Part shown: positions 17,160 through 25,864 of the stretch, piece after piece
Numbering within the stretch: the stretch's first letter is position 1
How the letters are laid out: every line of letters begins with the position of its first letter
Position numbers and translations under genes: made by a program
Assembly (NCBI GenBank): GCA_045563675.1
Contig: JBJLIX010000002.1
Span: 124,001-188,000, forward strand
Direction of reading: 5' to 3'
DNA from: AEGEAN-183 sp045563675
GTDB lineage: Bacteria; Pseudomonadota; Gammaproteobacteria; Magnimaribacterales; Magnimaribacteraceae
Length of the DNA stretch: 64,000 nucleotides
The notes under the pieces: model-generated
The model's input: the letters and a program-made list of their open reading frames with translations, nothing else
What the model was told of the DNA's origin: nothing
Database searches by the model: none

Positions 17160-18044
17160 ATGAAACTTGTAACTTTTAAGCTTGATAATGTTGAAGGAAT
17201 AGGATCACTAGCAAATGAAGAGATCATCCCTTTTAACCAGGATGCTTCCTTACCTACAGATATGCTTTCTTTTTTACAATCTGGAGAAGATGTAATAAAT
17301 ACAGCTAAAAATTTATGTGATTCAACTAAAGAAAGAATTGCATTATCAGAGGTAAGACTTTTAGCACCAATTTCCAGGCCTCCCAAGATAATTGCCATTG
17401 GTTTAAATTATGCAGACCACTTAGAGGAAGTTAAAGCTGCAGGAAGAGATATGGAAACTCCAAAAGTGCCAATGATTTTTAATAAACAATCTTTATCAGC
17501 TACTGGCCCTTTTGAAGATATACATGACCCCAAGGTTTCGGAGATGCTAGATTTCGAAGGCGAGCTTACTTTTGTAATAGGAAAAAAATGCAGACATGTA
17601 CCTAAAGAAAAAGCTCATGAGGTTATTGCTGGATATACAATAGCTAATGACTTGAGCGTAAGAGACTGGCAACTCAGAGTTCCTACTTTTACTATTGGTA
17701 AATCATTTGATACACACTGCCCATTTGGCCCTGCTATTGTTACTCCCGATGAGATAAGTGATCCTCATAATTTAGATCTTTCTACTGAGGTTAATGGAGA
17801 AATAAGACAATCTTCTAATACTAAACACCTTATCTTTAATTGCTTTGATTTAGTAGAACATTTATCTACAGCTTTTACCCTTGAACCTGGAGATTTAATT
17901 TTGACTGGAACTCCTGGAGGGGTAGGGGTAGTTGAAGGTAAATTTCTAAAACAAGGAGATTTGATCAAAATCTCTATATCTGAATTAGGTTTTATAGAGA
18001 ATAAAGTTGTAGATGAACCTGCTTCTACCATCTTAATTTCATAA
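17160..18044 (+). CDS. Fumarylacetoacetate hydrolase (FAH) family protein
   Basis: A 294-residue FAH-fold enzyme. The N-terminal 70 residues form the small domain and the catalytic domain begins at PPKIIAIGLNYADH. Metal ligands are the Glu pair in DFEGELTFVIG and the Asp in NDLSVRDWQ; the conserved TGTPGGVGV closes the active site. This branch hydrolyses or hydrates 2-keto acids or acylpyruvates from ring cleavage, or isomerises 2-oxohept-3-ene-dioate. It is divergent from the VOC/hydroxylase run and probably completes the lower part of that pathway. The exact reaction cannot be chosen among hydrolase, hydratase and decarboxylase. Confidence 0.87.
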   Translation: MKLVTFKLDNVEGIGSLANEEIIPFNQDASLPTDMLSFLQSGEDVINTAKNLCDSTKERIALSEVRLLAPISRPPKIIAIGLNYADHLEEVKAAGRDMETPKVPMIFNKQSLSATGPFEDIHDPKVSEMLDFEGELTFVIGKKCRHVPKEKAHEVIAGYTIANDLSVRDWQLRVPTFTIGKSFDTHCPFGPAIVTPDEISDPHNLDLSTEVNGEIRQSSNTKHLIFNCFDLVEHLSTAFTLEPGDLILTGTPGGVGVVEGKFLKQGDLIKISISELGFIENKVVDEPASTILIS

Positions 18045-18121
18045 AGCCTTTAAAAAGGCAAAAAGGGATTCTTTCCTATATTTAACTGATGTAAACTGAT
18101 TTCTCAAATTAAGGAGAAAAG

Positions 18122-18886
18122 ATGTTCGATTTAACTGGGAAAAGTGCCATTATCACTGGTTCTTCTAAAGGGATAGGTAAATCTATCGCAATGCAAATGG
18201 CTTTACATGGAGCTAAGGTCGTTATCTCAAGTAGGAAAGTTGATGTATGTAAAGAAACTGCCGATGAAATAAATGCTGCCTGTGAGGGACAAGAAGGTGA
18301 AGCAATAGTAATTCCTTGTAATATTTCTGATAAAGCCGCCATGCAAATGATGGTAGATGAAACCAGAAGTCAGTTTGGAAAAGTAGATATTTTAGTATGT
18401 AATGCTGCAACCAACCCATTCTTTGGATCGCTCTTAGATATACCTGAAGATGCCTTTGATAAAGTTATGAATAACAACATTAAGAGCAATCATTTACTTT
18501 GCAATATGGTTTTACCTGAAATGATTGAAAGAAAAGATGGCAGTATCATTATTGTCTCTTCAATAGGTGGATTAAAGGGTAGCGCAGTACTCGGAGCTTA
18601 TGATATATCCAAAGCCGCTGACATTATGTTAGTAAAGAATCTTGCAATCGAACATGGCCCTCATAATGTAAGGACTAATGCTATAGCGCCAGGACTATTC
18701 AGAACAGATTTTGCTAAAGCACTTTGGGAAAATCCTGAAATATTAAAACAATCGACAGCCACTTGCCCTCTAAGGAGGATAGGTGAACCTGAAGAGATAG
18801 GTGGAGCAGCCGTATTTTTATGCTCCAGCGCAGGAAGTTTTGTGAATGGACATACTTTAGTTATTGATGGTGGATCCACATCTTAG
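18122..18886 (+). CDS. SDR-family oxidoreductase
   Basis: A 254-residue short-chain dehydrogenase with all catalytic features: TGSSKGIG (residues 11-18), CNAAT in the central strand, VSSIGG, YDISKAAD (Tyr and Lys), and VNGHTLVIDGGST at the end. AAGGAGAAAAG precedes the ATG, a strong ribosome site. It resembles the DHRS4/FabG-like enzymes often found with beta-oxidation genes. The enoyl-CoA hydratase gene follows after 10 bp, then an acyl-CoA synthetase and another SDR, so this is likely the 3-hydroxyacyl or alcohol dehydrogenase step of a CoA-dependent degradation operon. Confidence 0.88.
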   Translation: MFDLTGKSAIITGSSKGIGKSIAMQMALHGAKVVISSRKVDVCKETADEINAACEGQEGEAIVIPCNISDKAAMQMMVDETRSQFGKVDILVCNAATNPFFGSLLDIPEDAFDKVMNNNIKSNHLLCNMVLPEMIERKDGSIIIVSSIGGLKGSAVLGAYDISKAADIMLVKNLAIEHGPHNVRTNAIAPGLFRTDFAKALWENPEILKQSTATCPLRRIGEPEEIGGAAVFLCSSAGSFVNGHTLVIDGGSTS

Positions 18887-18896
18887 GAGGAAAAAA

Positions 18897-19715
18897 ATGA
18901 GTGAAGCAGTATTATTTGAAAAAAAAGACGGAGTAGCAACAGTTACATTAAATCGTCCAGATCGTCTTAATGCAGTTAATGATGAGATTAGAGCTGGTCT
19001 TAAAGAAAAGCTCGATGATGCTTGTAAGGATGATGAAGTAAAAGTGATTATTATTACTGGAGCCGGTAGAGGTTTCTGTGCAGGTGCAGATATGGATGGA
19101 TTAGCTGCAACTAGTGAAGGAAAGTCTCAAAGCGGTCAGCGAGAAGCAGAAAAAAGAAATTATGCAGCAAATAATGTAAAAGGTTTTGATGGAGGGTTTA
19201 GTTATTTCCCAACTTTGCCTAAACCGGTTATAGCAGCAATAAATGGACCAGCTGCAGGAGTTGGATTTATTATGGCTTTGTATTGTGATATTAGATTCGC
19301 TAAGGAAGGAGCGGTATTTTCAAGCGCTTTCTCAAAAAGAGGTTTAATAGCTGAATGGGGAGTTGGGTGGATATTGCCTAGATTAGTTGGTATAGCCAGA
19401 GCGAACGACATCTTATTCTCTTCTAGAAAATTTAAAGCAGATGAAGCTGAAAGGATGGGAATAGTAAACCAAACATTTTCAGAAGAAGATTTTGATAGTT
19501 CAGTATTTGAATATGCTAAAGAACTAGCTAAAAGCGTATCTCCAAGGTCAGTAAGGATCATGAAAGAACAAATTTATAACGCTCAAAGAGAAACAATCGA
19601 AGAAAATCTTGAGAGCTCTATGAAGAAAATGGTCGAAAGTTTTGATACTGAAGACTTTAAAGAAGGTGTGGCACACTTCATAGAAAAAAGAGAAGCTAAT
19701 TTCACAGGGAAGTAA
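18897..19715 (+). CDS. Enoyl-CoA hydratase/isomerase
   Basis: A crotonase-family protein of about 272 residues. I start it at the ATG at 18897, preceded by AGGAGG at ideal distance, rather than at an ATG further upstream (18864) that would overlap the SDR gene and has no such site. Oxyanion-hole segments are GAGRGFCAGADMDG and INGPAAGVGFIMALYCD, followed by FSSAFSKRGLIAEWG. This second region resembles isomerase/hydratase members in which the second catalytic Glu is replaced. It works on acyl-CoA made by the following synthetase and lies in the same tight operon. Confidence 0.88.
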   Translation: MSEAVLFEKKDGVATVTLNRPDRLNAVNDEIRAGLKEKLDDACKDDEVKVIIITGAGRGFCAGADMDGLAATSEGKSQSGQREAEKRNYAANNVKGFDGGFSYFPTLPKPVIAAINGPAAGVGFIMALYCDIRFAKEGAVFSSAFSKRGLIAEWGVGWILPRLVGIARANDILFSSRKFKADEAERMGIVNQTFSEEDFDSSVFEYAKELAKSVSPRSVRIMKEQIYNAQRETIEENLESSMKKMVESFDTEDFKEGVAHFIEKREANFTGK

Positions 19716-19718
19716 TCT

Positions 19719-21437
19719 ATGCATGTAAATGAATTTTTAAAACAAAAAAATAGGGAAGCTTTAGCTTCAGAATTAACAAAAGAGGGACTTTTTGAGCTCA
19801 CTGAAGAAACTGTTAGGGGTAATAAATATAATGTATTTGTAAGTGCACCCAAGAATCTTCATGATTATTTCCAATTCGCAACTATTCATGGAGAATGGGA
19901 TTTTTTAGCTTACGAAGATGAGTCATATTCCTATCAAGAAGTTTTAGCAATGGCTGCTGGTTTTGCTCATGCGCTAATCAATGATTACGGAATAAAGAAG
20001 GGAGATTCTGTTGCCTTTTCCATGAGGAATTACCCTGAGTGGATGTTTAGCTATATGGCCGTAACTTCAATAGGCGCAATTGCAGTACCCTTGAATTCTT
20101 GGTGGCAAGGAGAAGAATTGGATTACGGGATAACTCATAGTGAATCCAAGCTTTTTATCGGTGATGATGAGCGTCTTGAGCGATTAAACGGGTTTGTTGA
20201 AGACATACCTAGAATTGCAGTTCGATGCGAAGCTTCTAACTACGTTAATGCTAAGAATTTTCAGGATATTGTTAAACCTCATGAAAGCTTTCCTGTAGTG
20301 GAAGTTGACCCTGAAGATGATGCCAGCATTATGTATACATCTGGTAGTACAGGTTACCCTAAAGGAGTAGTCGCTACTCATAGGTCAATAATTAATACAC
20401 CTTTAGCTTGGGCTTTTTTAGCTACTCTTGCAGGTAGTTTAGAGACTGATGGTGATTCTCAAACCTTTCCTCAACCAGAAAAACCTTGTACTCTTGCAGC
20501 GGTTCCTTTATTTCATGTAACAGGCTCACATTCTAACTTTCTGCTCTCTTTGCTTTCCGCAACAAAGATTGTATTGATGTATAAATGGGATCCTCTAAAT
20601 GCATTAAGGTTAGTAGAAAAGCATCAAGTTTCTTCGTTTTCAGGTGTACCAACTATGTCAGAAGATATTTTAAGGACTTCTAAGGAGAATCCTGATATTG
20701 ATGTTTCTAGTTTGGCTATGTTAAACGGGGGAGGCGCAGCAAGACCTCCTGAGCAGATTAAAGCTCAAGAGAGAGATCATCCAACTAAGGTTGCTGGAGT
20801 AGGTTATGGATTAACAGAAACCAATGCAGCTGGCACTAATGCTAGTGGAAAACTTCTTTATACTAAGCCTAGTACGGCAGGCTTTCCAACCCCTTTAATT
20901 CATGAGGTTAAAATTATAGACGAGGATGGGAAAGAGTTAGCCACAGGAGATCAGGGTGAAGTTTGTATAAGATCTGCCTCTAATTTCAGATGTTATTGGA
21001 AAAATGAAGAAGCAACAAAAGAGTCCCTCAGTTCAGACGGCTGGTTTAGAAGCGGAGATGTAGGCTATTTAGATGAAGATGGATTTCTCTTTATTAAAGA
21101 TAGAATCAAAGATATTGTAATTCGTGGAGGAGAGAATATTGCCTGTTTAGAAATAGAAGCAGTTTTGGCAGAACACCCAGCTATTTCAGAAGCTTCAGTG
21201 TTTGGAGTACCAGATGAAAGACTAGGAGAAAGCTTAGCTACAAGAATAGCTTTAGAACCTGGCCAGACAGTTACAGAAGCAGAAGTTTCTTCATTTTTGG
21301 AAGAGAAAATAGCTAAATTTAAAATCCCTTCTCATATGTGGATTCAAGAAGAAGAGCTTCCTAGAATTGCTTCGGGTAAGACAGCGAAGAAACAAATGAG
21401 AGAAGAGGCGATTAAAGAGTTAGGACTCGAATCATAA
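19719..21437 (+). CDS. Acyl-CoA synthetase (AMP-forming)
   Basis: A 572-residue ANL-superfamily ligase that activates a carboxylic acid to its CoA thioester with ATP. Motifs: phosphate loop MYTSGSTGYPKGVVATH (about residues 204-220), GYGLTETNAAGT (A5), the SDGWFRSGDVGYLDEDGF hinge and its Asp (about 437-454), KDRIKDIVIRGGENI, and the C-terminal catalytic Lys in RIASGKTAKKQ. The length is normal. An internal extra loop after the A3 region (SLETDGDSQTFPQPEK) is a variation of this subgroup. It starts 3 bp after the hydratase and is 1 bp before the next SDR, placing it in a four-gene operon. Whether its acid is fatty or an aromatic side chain is unknown. Confidence 0.92.
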   Translation: MHVNEFLKQKNREALASELTKEGLFELTEETVRGNKYNVFVSAPKNLHDYFQFATIHGEWDFLAYEDESYSYQEVLAMAAGFAHALINDYGIKKGDSVAFSMRNYPEWMFSYMAVTSIGAIAVPLNSWWQGEELDYGITHSESKLFIGDDERLERLNGFVEDIPRIAVRCEASNYVNAKNFQDIVKPHESFPVVEVDPEDDASIMYTSGSTGYPKGVVATHRSIINTPLAWAFLATLAGSLETDGDSQTFPQPEKPCTLAAVPLFHVTGSHSNFLLSLLSATKIVLMYKWDPLNALRLVEKHQVSSFSGVPTMSEDILRTSKENPDIDVSSLAMLNGGGAARPPEQIKAQERDHPTKVAGVGYGLTETNAAGTNASGKLLYTKPSTAGFPTPLIHEVKIIDEDGKELATGDQGEVCIRSASNFRCYWKNEEATKESLSSDGWFRSGDVGYLDEDGFLFIKDRIKDIVIRGGENIACLEIEAVLAEHPAISEASVFGVPDERLGESLATRIALEPGQTVTEAEVSSFLEEKIAKFKIPSHMWIQEEELPRIASGKTAKKQMREEAIKELGLES

Positions 21438-21438
21438 A

Positions 21439-22215
21439 ATGGAAATAAAAGATAAAAGGGTAGTGGTAACAGGAGCTGCCAGTGGTATTGGTAAAGCTTT
21501 GTCAGTAGCATTTCATAAGGCAGGAGCTAAATCAGTTGTTTCAGTTGATATGAATTTGGAAGGTGCTCAAGCTACAGCTAATGATGTAAATGGCATTGCA
21601 ATTGAAGCAAATGTAGGAAATGAAACTGATATTGTTAATGTAATTGAAAAAGCCAATGAAGCCTCTGGTGGGATTGATATCTTTTGCTCAAATGCCGGTA
21701 TAGGTGGGGCCCCTGGTTTTATGGATGTTAAGAATGAAGATTGGCAAAACATTTGGGAAGTAAATGTTATGTCTCACATATTTGCAGCTAGAAATGTTCT
21801 TCCTCAAATGTTAGAAAGGGGGGAAGGTTATTTAATGAGCACTGCTTCAGCAGCAGGGTTATTAACCCAACTAGGCGCTGCAGGGTATTCAGTAACCAAA
21901 GCAGCAGCGGTTAGTTTTGCTGAATGGCTAAAAATTACTTATGGATCAAAAGGCATAGGCGTTTCTTGTTTGTGTCCTCAAGCAGTAAAAACCGCTATGA
22001 CAGCTGGAGGTCCAGGAGTAGCTGGAATTGATGGGATGATAGAACCTGAAGAAGCGGCAGCAGATGTTTTAGATGCAATTGAAAAAGAAAGATTCTTAGT
22101 TACTCCTCATGAAGAAGTTCTTGAGTACATTAAGAGGAAAAGTACTGATAGGGATAGGTGGATAAGCGGGATGCAAAGACTTCAACAGAGATTTGAAGAA
22201 ATGATGCCTTCCTAA
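21439..22215 (+). CDS. SDR-family oxidoreductase
   Basis: A 258-residue short-chain dehydrogenase: TGAASGIG (about residues 11-18), an NAD-type Asp after the second strand (VVSVDMNLEG), CSNAGIGG, STASAAG, and YSVTKAAAV giving Tyr and Lys. The acidic residue at the end of beta-2 suggests NAD rather than NADP. Last gene of the SDR - hydratase - acyl-CoA synthetase operon, starting 1 bp after the synthetase. It probably performs an oxidation in the same pathway. Confidence 0.87.
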   Translation: MEIKDKRVVVTGAASGIGKALSVAFHKAGAKSVVSVDMNLEGAQATANDVNGIAIEANVGNETDIVNVIEKANEASGGIDIFCSNAGIGGAPGFMDVKNEDWQNIWEVNVMSHIFAARNVLPQMLERGEGYLMSTASAAGLLTQLGAAGYSVTKAAAVSFAEWLKITYGSKGIGVSCLCPQAVKTAMTAGGPGVAGIDGMIEPEEAAADVLDAIEKERFLVTPHEEVLEYIKRKSTDRDRWISGMQRLQQRFEEMMPS

Positions 22216-22245
22216 AAATTTTTTCTGAGGTATTTATAGGATTTT

Positions 22246-22268
22246 AATGGCATTAGCCATTTTCTGTT
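22246..22268 (+). terminator. Possible weak terminator hairpin
   Basis: The palindrome AATGGC-ATTA-GCCATT (22246-22261) is followed by TTCTGTTT. It lies between the last gene of the plus-strand catabolic operon and the converging arsenate reductase gene, the expected place for a terminator. The stem is only 6 bp with two A/T pairs at its base, so it is weak. Confidence 0.35.
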
Positions 22269-22270
22269 TA

Positions 22271-22681
22271 CTAATTTTTTAGTAGTTCTTCAAAAAGACT
22301 CTCAACTTTGCCCTTTATTGAATCTCTTATCTCCCTAAACTCATCAAGACTCATTTTTTTAGGGTCAGGTATCTCCCAATCTATTTTTCTTTTTGAATAC
22401 AAATTTGGACAAGCTTCCCCACAACCCATTGAAACTAAGATTTCAACTTCTACTTGTTCTAAATTATTAATACTTTTAGGTTTGTGTAAGGACATGTCAT
22501 AACCTAACTCAGCCATTAACTTAACGGCATTACTGTTCACTTCACTAGAAGGTTGTGATCCGCCACTTATTACCTCATAAGTTTCTTGATTTAACATATT
22601 AGCAAAAGCTTCAGCTATTTGGCTTCTGCAAGAATTTTCTATACAAATAAAAGCAATTGTAGGCTTAGATTTCTTAATCAT
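22271..22681 (-). CDS. arsC: Arsenate reductase, thioredoxin-coupled (LMW-PTP-like) type
   Basis: A 136-residue protein of the low-molecular-weight phosphatase fold that reduces arsenate to arsenite. The phosphate-binding loop CIENSCR (Cys13 to Arg19) carries the nucleophile, and the redox pair Cys87/Cys91 lies in GCGEACP, as in thioredoxin-linked ArsC. The segment DWEIPDPKKMSLDEFREIRD is the conserved general-acid (Asp-Pro) loop and following helix. Its start overlaps the upstream aquaporin gene by 8 bp, so the two are coupled. No arsR or arsB is adjacent; arsenite is likely passed through the aquaporin. Confidence 0.9.
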   Translation of the reverse strand: MIKKSKPTIAFICIENSCRSQIAEAFANMLNQETYEVISGGSQPSSEVNSNAVKLMAELGYDMSLHKPKSINNLEQVEVEILVSMGCGEACPNLYSKRKIDWEIPDPKKMSLDEFREIRDSIKGKVESLFEELLKN

Positions 22682-23330
22682 TTATAAAGAAATTCATTAA
22701 TATCATTGCAACTGCAGCTCCCATTAACTGAAATACAATAAAGGGCAAAATAAATTCTGGACTTATACCGGTAAAAGTATCTGTAAAGCCCCTTGCAAGA
22801 GTAACAACTGGATTGGCAAAAGAGGTAGAGGAAGTGAACCAGTAGCCTGCTGAGATATAAAGGCCGACAGCCGGGCCAATGGCAATAGTGCTTAATCTTC
22901 TTACACCAAGAATAGTAATTATTAATCCAAATGTAGCTATGAATTCACTTAAATAAATATTGAATCCATTTCTTTCTTTTTCAGCAATTTGAATAATTTC
23001 TAAGCCAAACATTGTATTAGCCAAGATAACTCCTAAAAGACCTCCAATAACTTGGAAAAAAATAAAAAAAAGGAATTCATTTAGCCTTAACTCTTTATTC
23101 AAAAACATAACAAGGCTAACGGCAGGGTTAAAATGAGCGCCTGAGACCGAAATAAAAATCCAGATTAGAACTGTTAAACCTGCTCCAGTAGCAATAGTAT
23201 TAGCTAATAAAATATCTAACTGATTAGAAGAGAGATTTTCTGCCATGATCCCAGAGCCAACTACAATCATCACAAGAAAACAACTACCTACAAGTTCTGC
23301 AAAAAGCTTTGAGCTAATCTCCTTATCCAA
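22674..23330 (-). CDS. MIP-family aquaporin, probable arsenite channel (AqpS-like)
   Basis: A 218-residue major intrinsic protein with six membrane segments and two half-helix loops: FNPAVSLV (NPA, about residues 67-74) and FANPVVTLA (NPV, about 171-179). A valine in the second loop is seen in AqpS-type channels of ars operons; AqpS conducts arsenite down its gradient. Coupling to arsC by an 8-bp overlap supports that role. Loops between helices are short, as in bacterial aquaporins. Transport of water, glycerol or other uncharged metalloids cannot be excluded from sequence. Confidence 0.85.
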   Translation of the reverse strand: MDKEISSKLFAELVGSCFLVMIVVGSGIMAENLSSNQLDILLANTIATGAGLTVLIWIFISVSGAHFNPAVSLVMFLNKELRLNEFLFFIFFQVIGGLLGVILANTMFGLEIIQIAEKERNGFNIYLSEFIATFGLIITILGVRRLSTIAIGPAVGLYISAGYWFTSSTSFANPVVTLARGFTDTFTGISPEFILPFIVFQLMGAAVAMILMNFFIND

Positions 23331-23335
23331 TGTTT

Positions 23336-24304
23336 TTATTTATCTTTGTAAATTTTTATAGTTTTAGAGATTTCATTCGTTTTGTAACCCCTAGCCATGG
23401 CTTTGGTATTGAATACTGCTGATATTGTTCCACTTGAATCTATTGAAATAATTCCCCCTTGTGCTCCCAAGTTAGTTAGCTTATTAACTACAGAATTACT
23501 TGAATCTTCAAGAGAGAGATTGGAATACTCCATCAACTTACATACATCTGCTGCTGTTAATAGGCGCATAAAATATTCCCCATGGCCAGTACCAGAAACG
23601 GCGCAAAGATCGTTTTGGGCCCAAGTACCTGCACCAAGTATGGGAGAGTCACCAACTCTTCCTGTCATTTTATTAGTTCTACCACCTGTGGACGTAGCAG
23701 CTGCTAAATTACCATATTTATCTAAGGCAGCAGCACCTACTGTACCTAGTTTTTTATCTTTTTTACTTTTCCTAACTCTTTTTAAGTTCTTTTCTGAATA
23801 AAAATAAGAAGGATCTACCAGTTCTACACCAACTTCTTTAGCAAATTTTTCTGCTCCTTCACCAATCAACATGACATGTTCTGTTTCATCCATCACTTTA
23901 CGAGCTAAAACTATTGGATTTTTTACCTTACTTACTCCAGCGACAGCACCGCCTTTACCGCTTTTGCCATCCATGATGGAGGAATCCATTTCTTGCGTCT
24001 CCATTTCAGTATATACAGAACCTTTACCGGCATTAAACAAAGGAAGGTCTTCTAGAATTATTACTGCAGCAGTCACAGCATCTACGCTTGAACCTCCATT
24101 TTCAAGAACTTCATATCCTGCTGTTAAGGCTTGATCTATACCAGTTTTATATGAATTTAGGGTATTCTCATCCAAGTTTGAAAAAGAACCAGCACCTCCA
24201 TGAACTATTAATCCAAAATTGCTCACTTCATCATTAGATTCCACCACTCCAATTAAAAGACAAAGTAGTGGAATCAGTGTTATCTTGACTATCGTCCTTT
24301 CCAT
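23336..24304 (-). CDS. Isoaspartyl peptidase / L-asparaginase (Ntn hydrolase), exported
   Basis: A 322-residue member of the plant-type asparaginase family, which is made as a precursor and cuts itself so that a Thr becomes the N-terminal nucleophile. The cleavage site is the Thr in KKLGTVGAAALDKYGN (near residue 190), followed by the STGGRTNKMTGRVGDSP substrate loop. LIVHGGAGSF starts the alpha subunit. A signal peptide (about residues 1-23) suggests a periplasmic enzyme. It degrades isoaspartyl dipeptides or asparagine. Its start overlaps the end of the upstream enoyl-CoA hydratase gene by 16 bp; no functional link between them is obvious. Confidence 0.9.
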   Translation of the reverse strand: MERTIVKITLIPLLCLLIGVVESNDEVSNFGLIVHGGAGSFSNLDENTLNSYKTGIDQALTAGYEVLENGGSSVDAVTAAVIILEDLPLFNAGKGSVYTEMETQEMDSSIMDGKSGKGGAVAGVSKVKNPIVLARKVMDETEHVMLIGEGAEKFAKEVGVELVDPSYFYSEKNLKRVRKSKKDKKLGTVGAAALDKYGNLAAATSTGGRTNKMTGRVGDSPILGAGTWAQNDLCAVSGTGHGEYFMRLLTAADVCKLMEYSNLSLEDSSNSVVNKLTNLGAQGGIISIDSSGTISAVFNTKAMARGYKTNEISKTIKIYKDK

Positions 24305-25077
24305 TCAGGGGCTCTTTTTTCTGCGAAAGCTAGAGGTCCTTCAACAAAATCTTCACTTTTGAGTAAGTCGCCTACAGCAGAATAATTACCATTTTGCATT
24401 GATTTTTCAAGGTCTGATTCATCTAGGCTTTGATAAGCTACTTGCTTAGTAGCTCTAATAGACATTGGTGAACAAGCCTCTATTTCTTTGGCCCACTTTC
24501 TAGCTGTATCCATCAATTCAGCTTGAACAACTACTTCATTAACAATACCTAATTCCTTTGCTTCTTCTGCTCCAACATGTCTGCCTGTAAGCATCATTCC
24601 CATGGCATTTTTCATTCCAATCTGCCTAGGTAGTCTTTGCATGCCACCAGCTAATGCTGCTAGACCTACTTTAGGTTCAGGTAGCGCAAATCGAGCATTA
24701 TCTGAAGCTATTATTAAGTCACAGGCTAAAGCTATCTCAAAGCCACCACCCATAGAAACACCATTTACAGCCGCTATGATTGGTTTATTTAAATCAAATC
24801 TACTAGTTAAACCTGCAAAACCTGATGAAGGCATACCAGATCTATCTCCACCTGAAGCTTGATATTTTAGGTCGTTTCCTGCTGAGAAAGCTCTATCTCC
24901 TGCTCCAGTTACTATGCCTACCCAAAGACCATCGTCTTTGGCAAATTCGTTCCATACCTCATCAAATTCTTTGTGCGATGGCGGATGTAAGGCATTCATG
25001 ACATCAGGTCTGTTAATCGTAACCTCAAGAATATGACCGTTTACTTCTGTTTTTAAAAACTCATAGTCAGATTTCAT
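24289..25077 (-). CDS. Enoyl-CoA hydratase family protein
   Basis: A 262-residue crotonase-fold protein with both oxyanion-hole strands (GAGDRAFSAGNDLKY and NGVSMGGGFEIALACD) and the conserved PEPKVGLAALAGGMQRLPRQIG helix that holds the catalytic Glu region of hydratases. A GGAGAG sequence precedes the ATG. Compared with the two other crotonases in the window this copy is the closest to standard enoyl-CoA hydratase or to carnitinyl-CoA dehydratase-type members (CaiD-like), which read the same. It is first of two minus-strand genes. Substrate undetermined. Confidence 0.87.
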   Translation of the reverse strand: MKSDYEFLKTEVNGHILEVTINRPDVMNALHPPSHKEFDEVWNEFAKDDGLWVGIVTGAGDRAFSAGNDLKYQASGGDRSGMPSSGFAGLTSRFDLNKPIIAAVNGVSMGGGFEIALACDLIIASDNARFALPEPKVGLAALAGGMQRLPRQIGMKNAMGMMLTGRHVGAEEAKELGIVNEVVVQAELMDTARKWAKEIEACSPMSIRATKQVAYQSLDESDLEKSMQNGNYSAVGDLLKSEDFVEGPLAFAEKRAPEWKGR

Positions 25078-25153
25078 TATTCTCTCCTTATTAAAAGAAT
25101 TAAGAATATCAGTCTATTGGTTTATAGTCATGCCTTCTATATAAAGAAAGAAT

Positions 25154-25864
25154 ATGAAAATAGGCATTCTCCTAACCGATCATGTCATGGATGAGCTTAT
25201 AGCTGAACATGGTGATATGGATTATTTTTACAAATATATCTTTAATAAAGTTGATCCCACTATTGAGTTAAAAATCTTTGATGTGGTTGAAGGAATTTAT
25301 CCATCCAGTATCAATATCTGTGAAGGATATCTGATAACTGGTAGTAGATTCAGTGTATACGACAAAATTGACTGGATAGATAGGCTTAAAGAGTTTGTTA
25401 TGGAACTTAATCAACTCAAAAAACCTTTAATAGGAGTCTGCTTTGGCCATCAGATAATAGCTGAAGTTCTAGGGGGAGAAACAAAAGTTGCTGAATCTGG
25501 ATGGACAGTAGGTAATCAAACATATAATTTAATTAAAACTATGCCTTGGTTAAATGAAGATATTACTTCATTTACATTACTCCATAGTCACAAGGATCAA
25601 GTTAAGAAACTCCCCGATAATGCTACCTTAATAGCTTCAACTGAAAATGTACCTATAGCAATGTACACTGTGGAAGGTCATATATTTTCTCACCAAGGAC
25701 ACCCTGAGTTCAGGCCAGAGTATGTACATGATGTTGCTACAATAAGGAAAGAGGTACTAGGGGATGAGGTGTATTACGCAGCCTTAAAAAATCTTAAAAG
25801 CAAAGTTCCTGATAATGAAAAAATTGCTAAATGTTGGGTTGAGTTCTTTAGACAAAAGGGCTAG
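25154..25864 (+). CDS. Class I glutamine amidotransferase-like protein
   Basis: A 236-residue stand-alone GATase1 domain. The nucleophile Cys lies in GVCFGHQ (about residues 94-100), and the His/Glu part of the triad lies in SHQGHPEF (about 174-181). Stand-alone members in the GMP synthase-like group are often gamma-glutamyl hydrolases or amidotransferases acting on small metabolites; the family is diverse. The ATG has no good ribosome binding site. It converges with the TauD-type gene (4-bp overlap). The true substrate is unknown. Confidence 0.82.
   Translation: MKIGILLTDHVMDELIAEHGDMDYFYKYIFNKVDPTIELKIFDVVEGIYPSSINICEGYLITGSRFSVYDKIDWIDRLKEFVMELNQLKKPLIGVCFGHQIIAEVLGGETKVAESGWTVGNQTYNLIKTMPWLNEDITSFTLLHSHKDQVKKLPDNATLIASTENVPIAMYTVEGHIFSHQGHPEFRPEYVHDVATIRKEVLGDEVYYAALKNLKSKVPDNEKIAKCWVEFFRQKG

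Noticed and set aside
18045..18059. GCCTTT/AAAGGC hairpin after the FAH-family gene
   Set aside because: It is followed by A and G, not T, on the plus strand, and lies over coding sequence on the minus strand; it does not look like a terminator.
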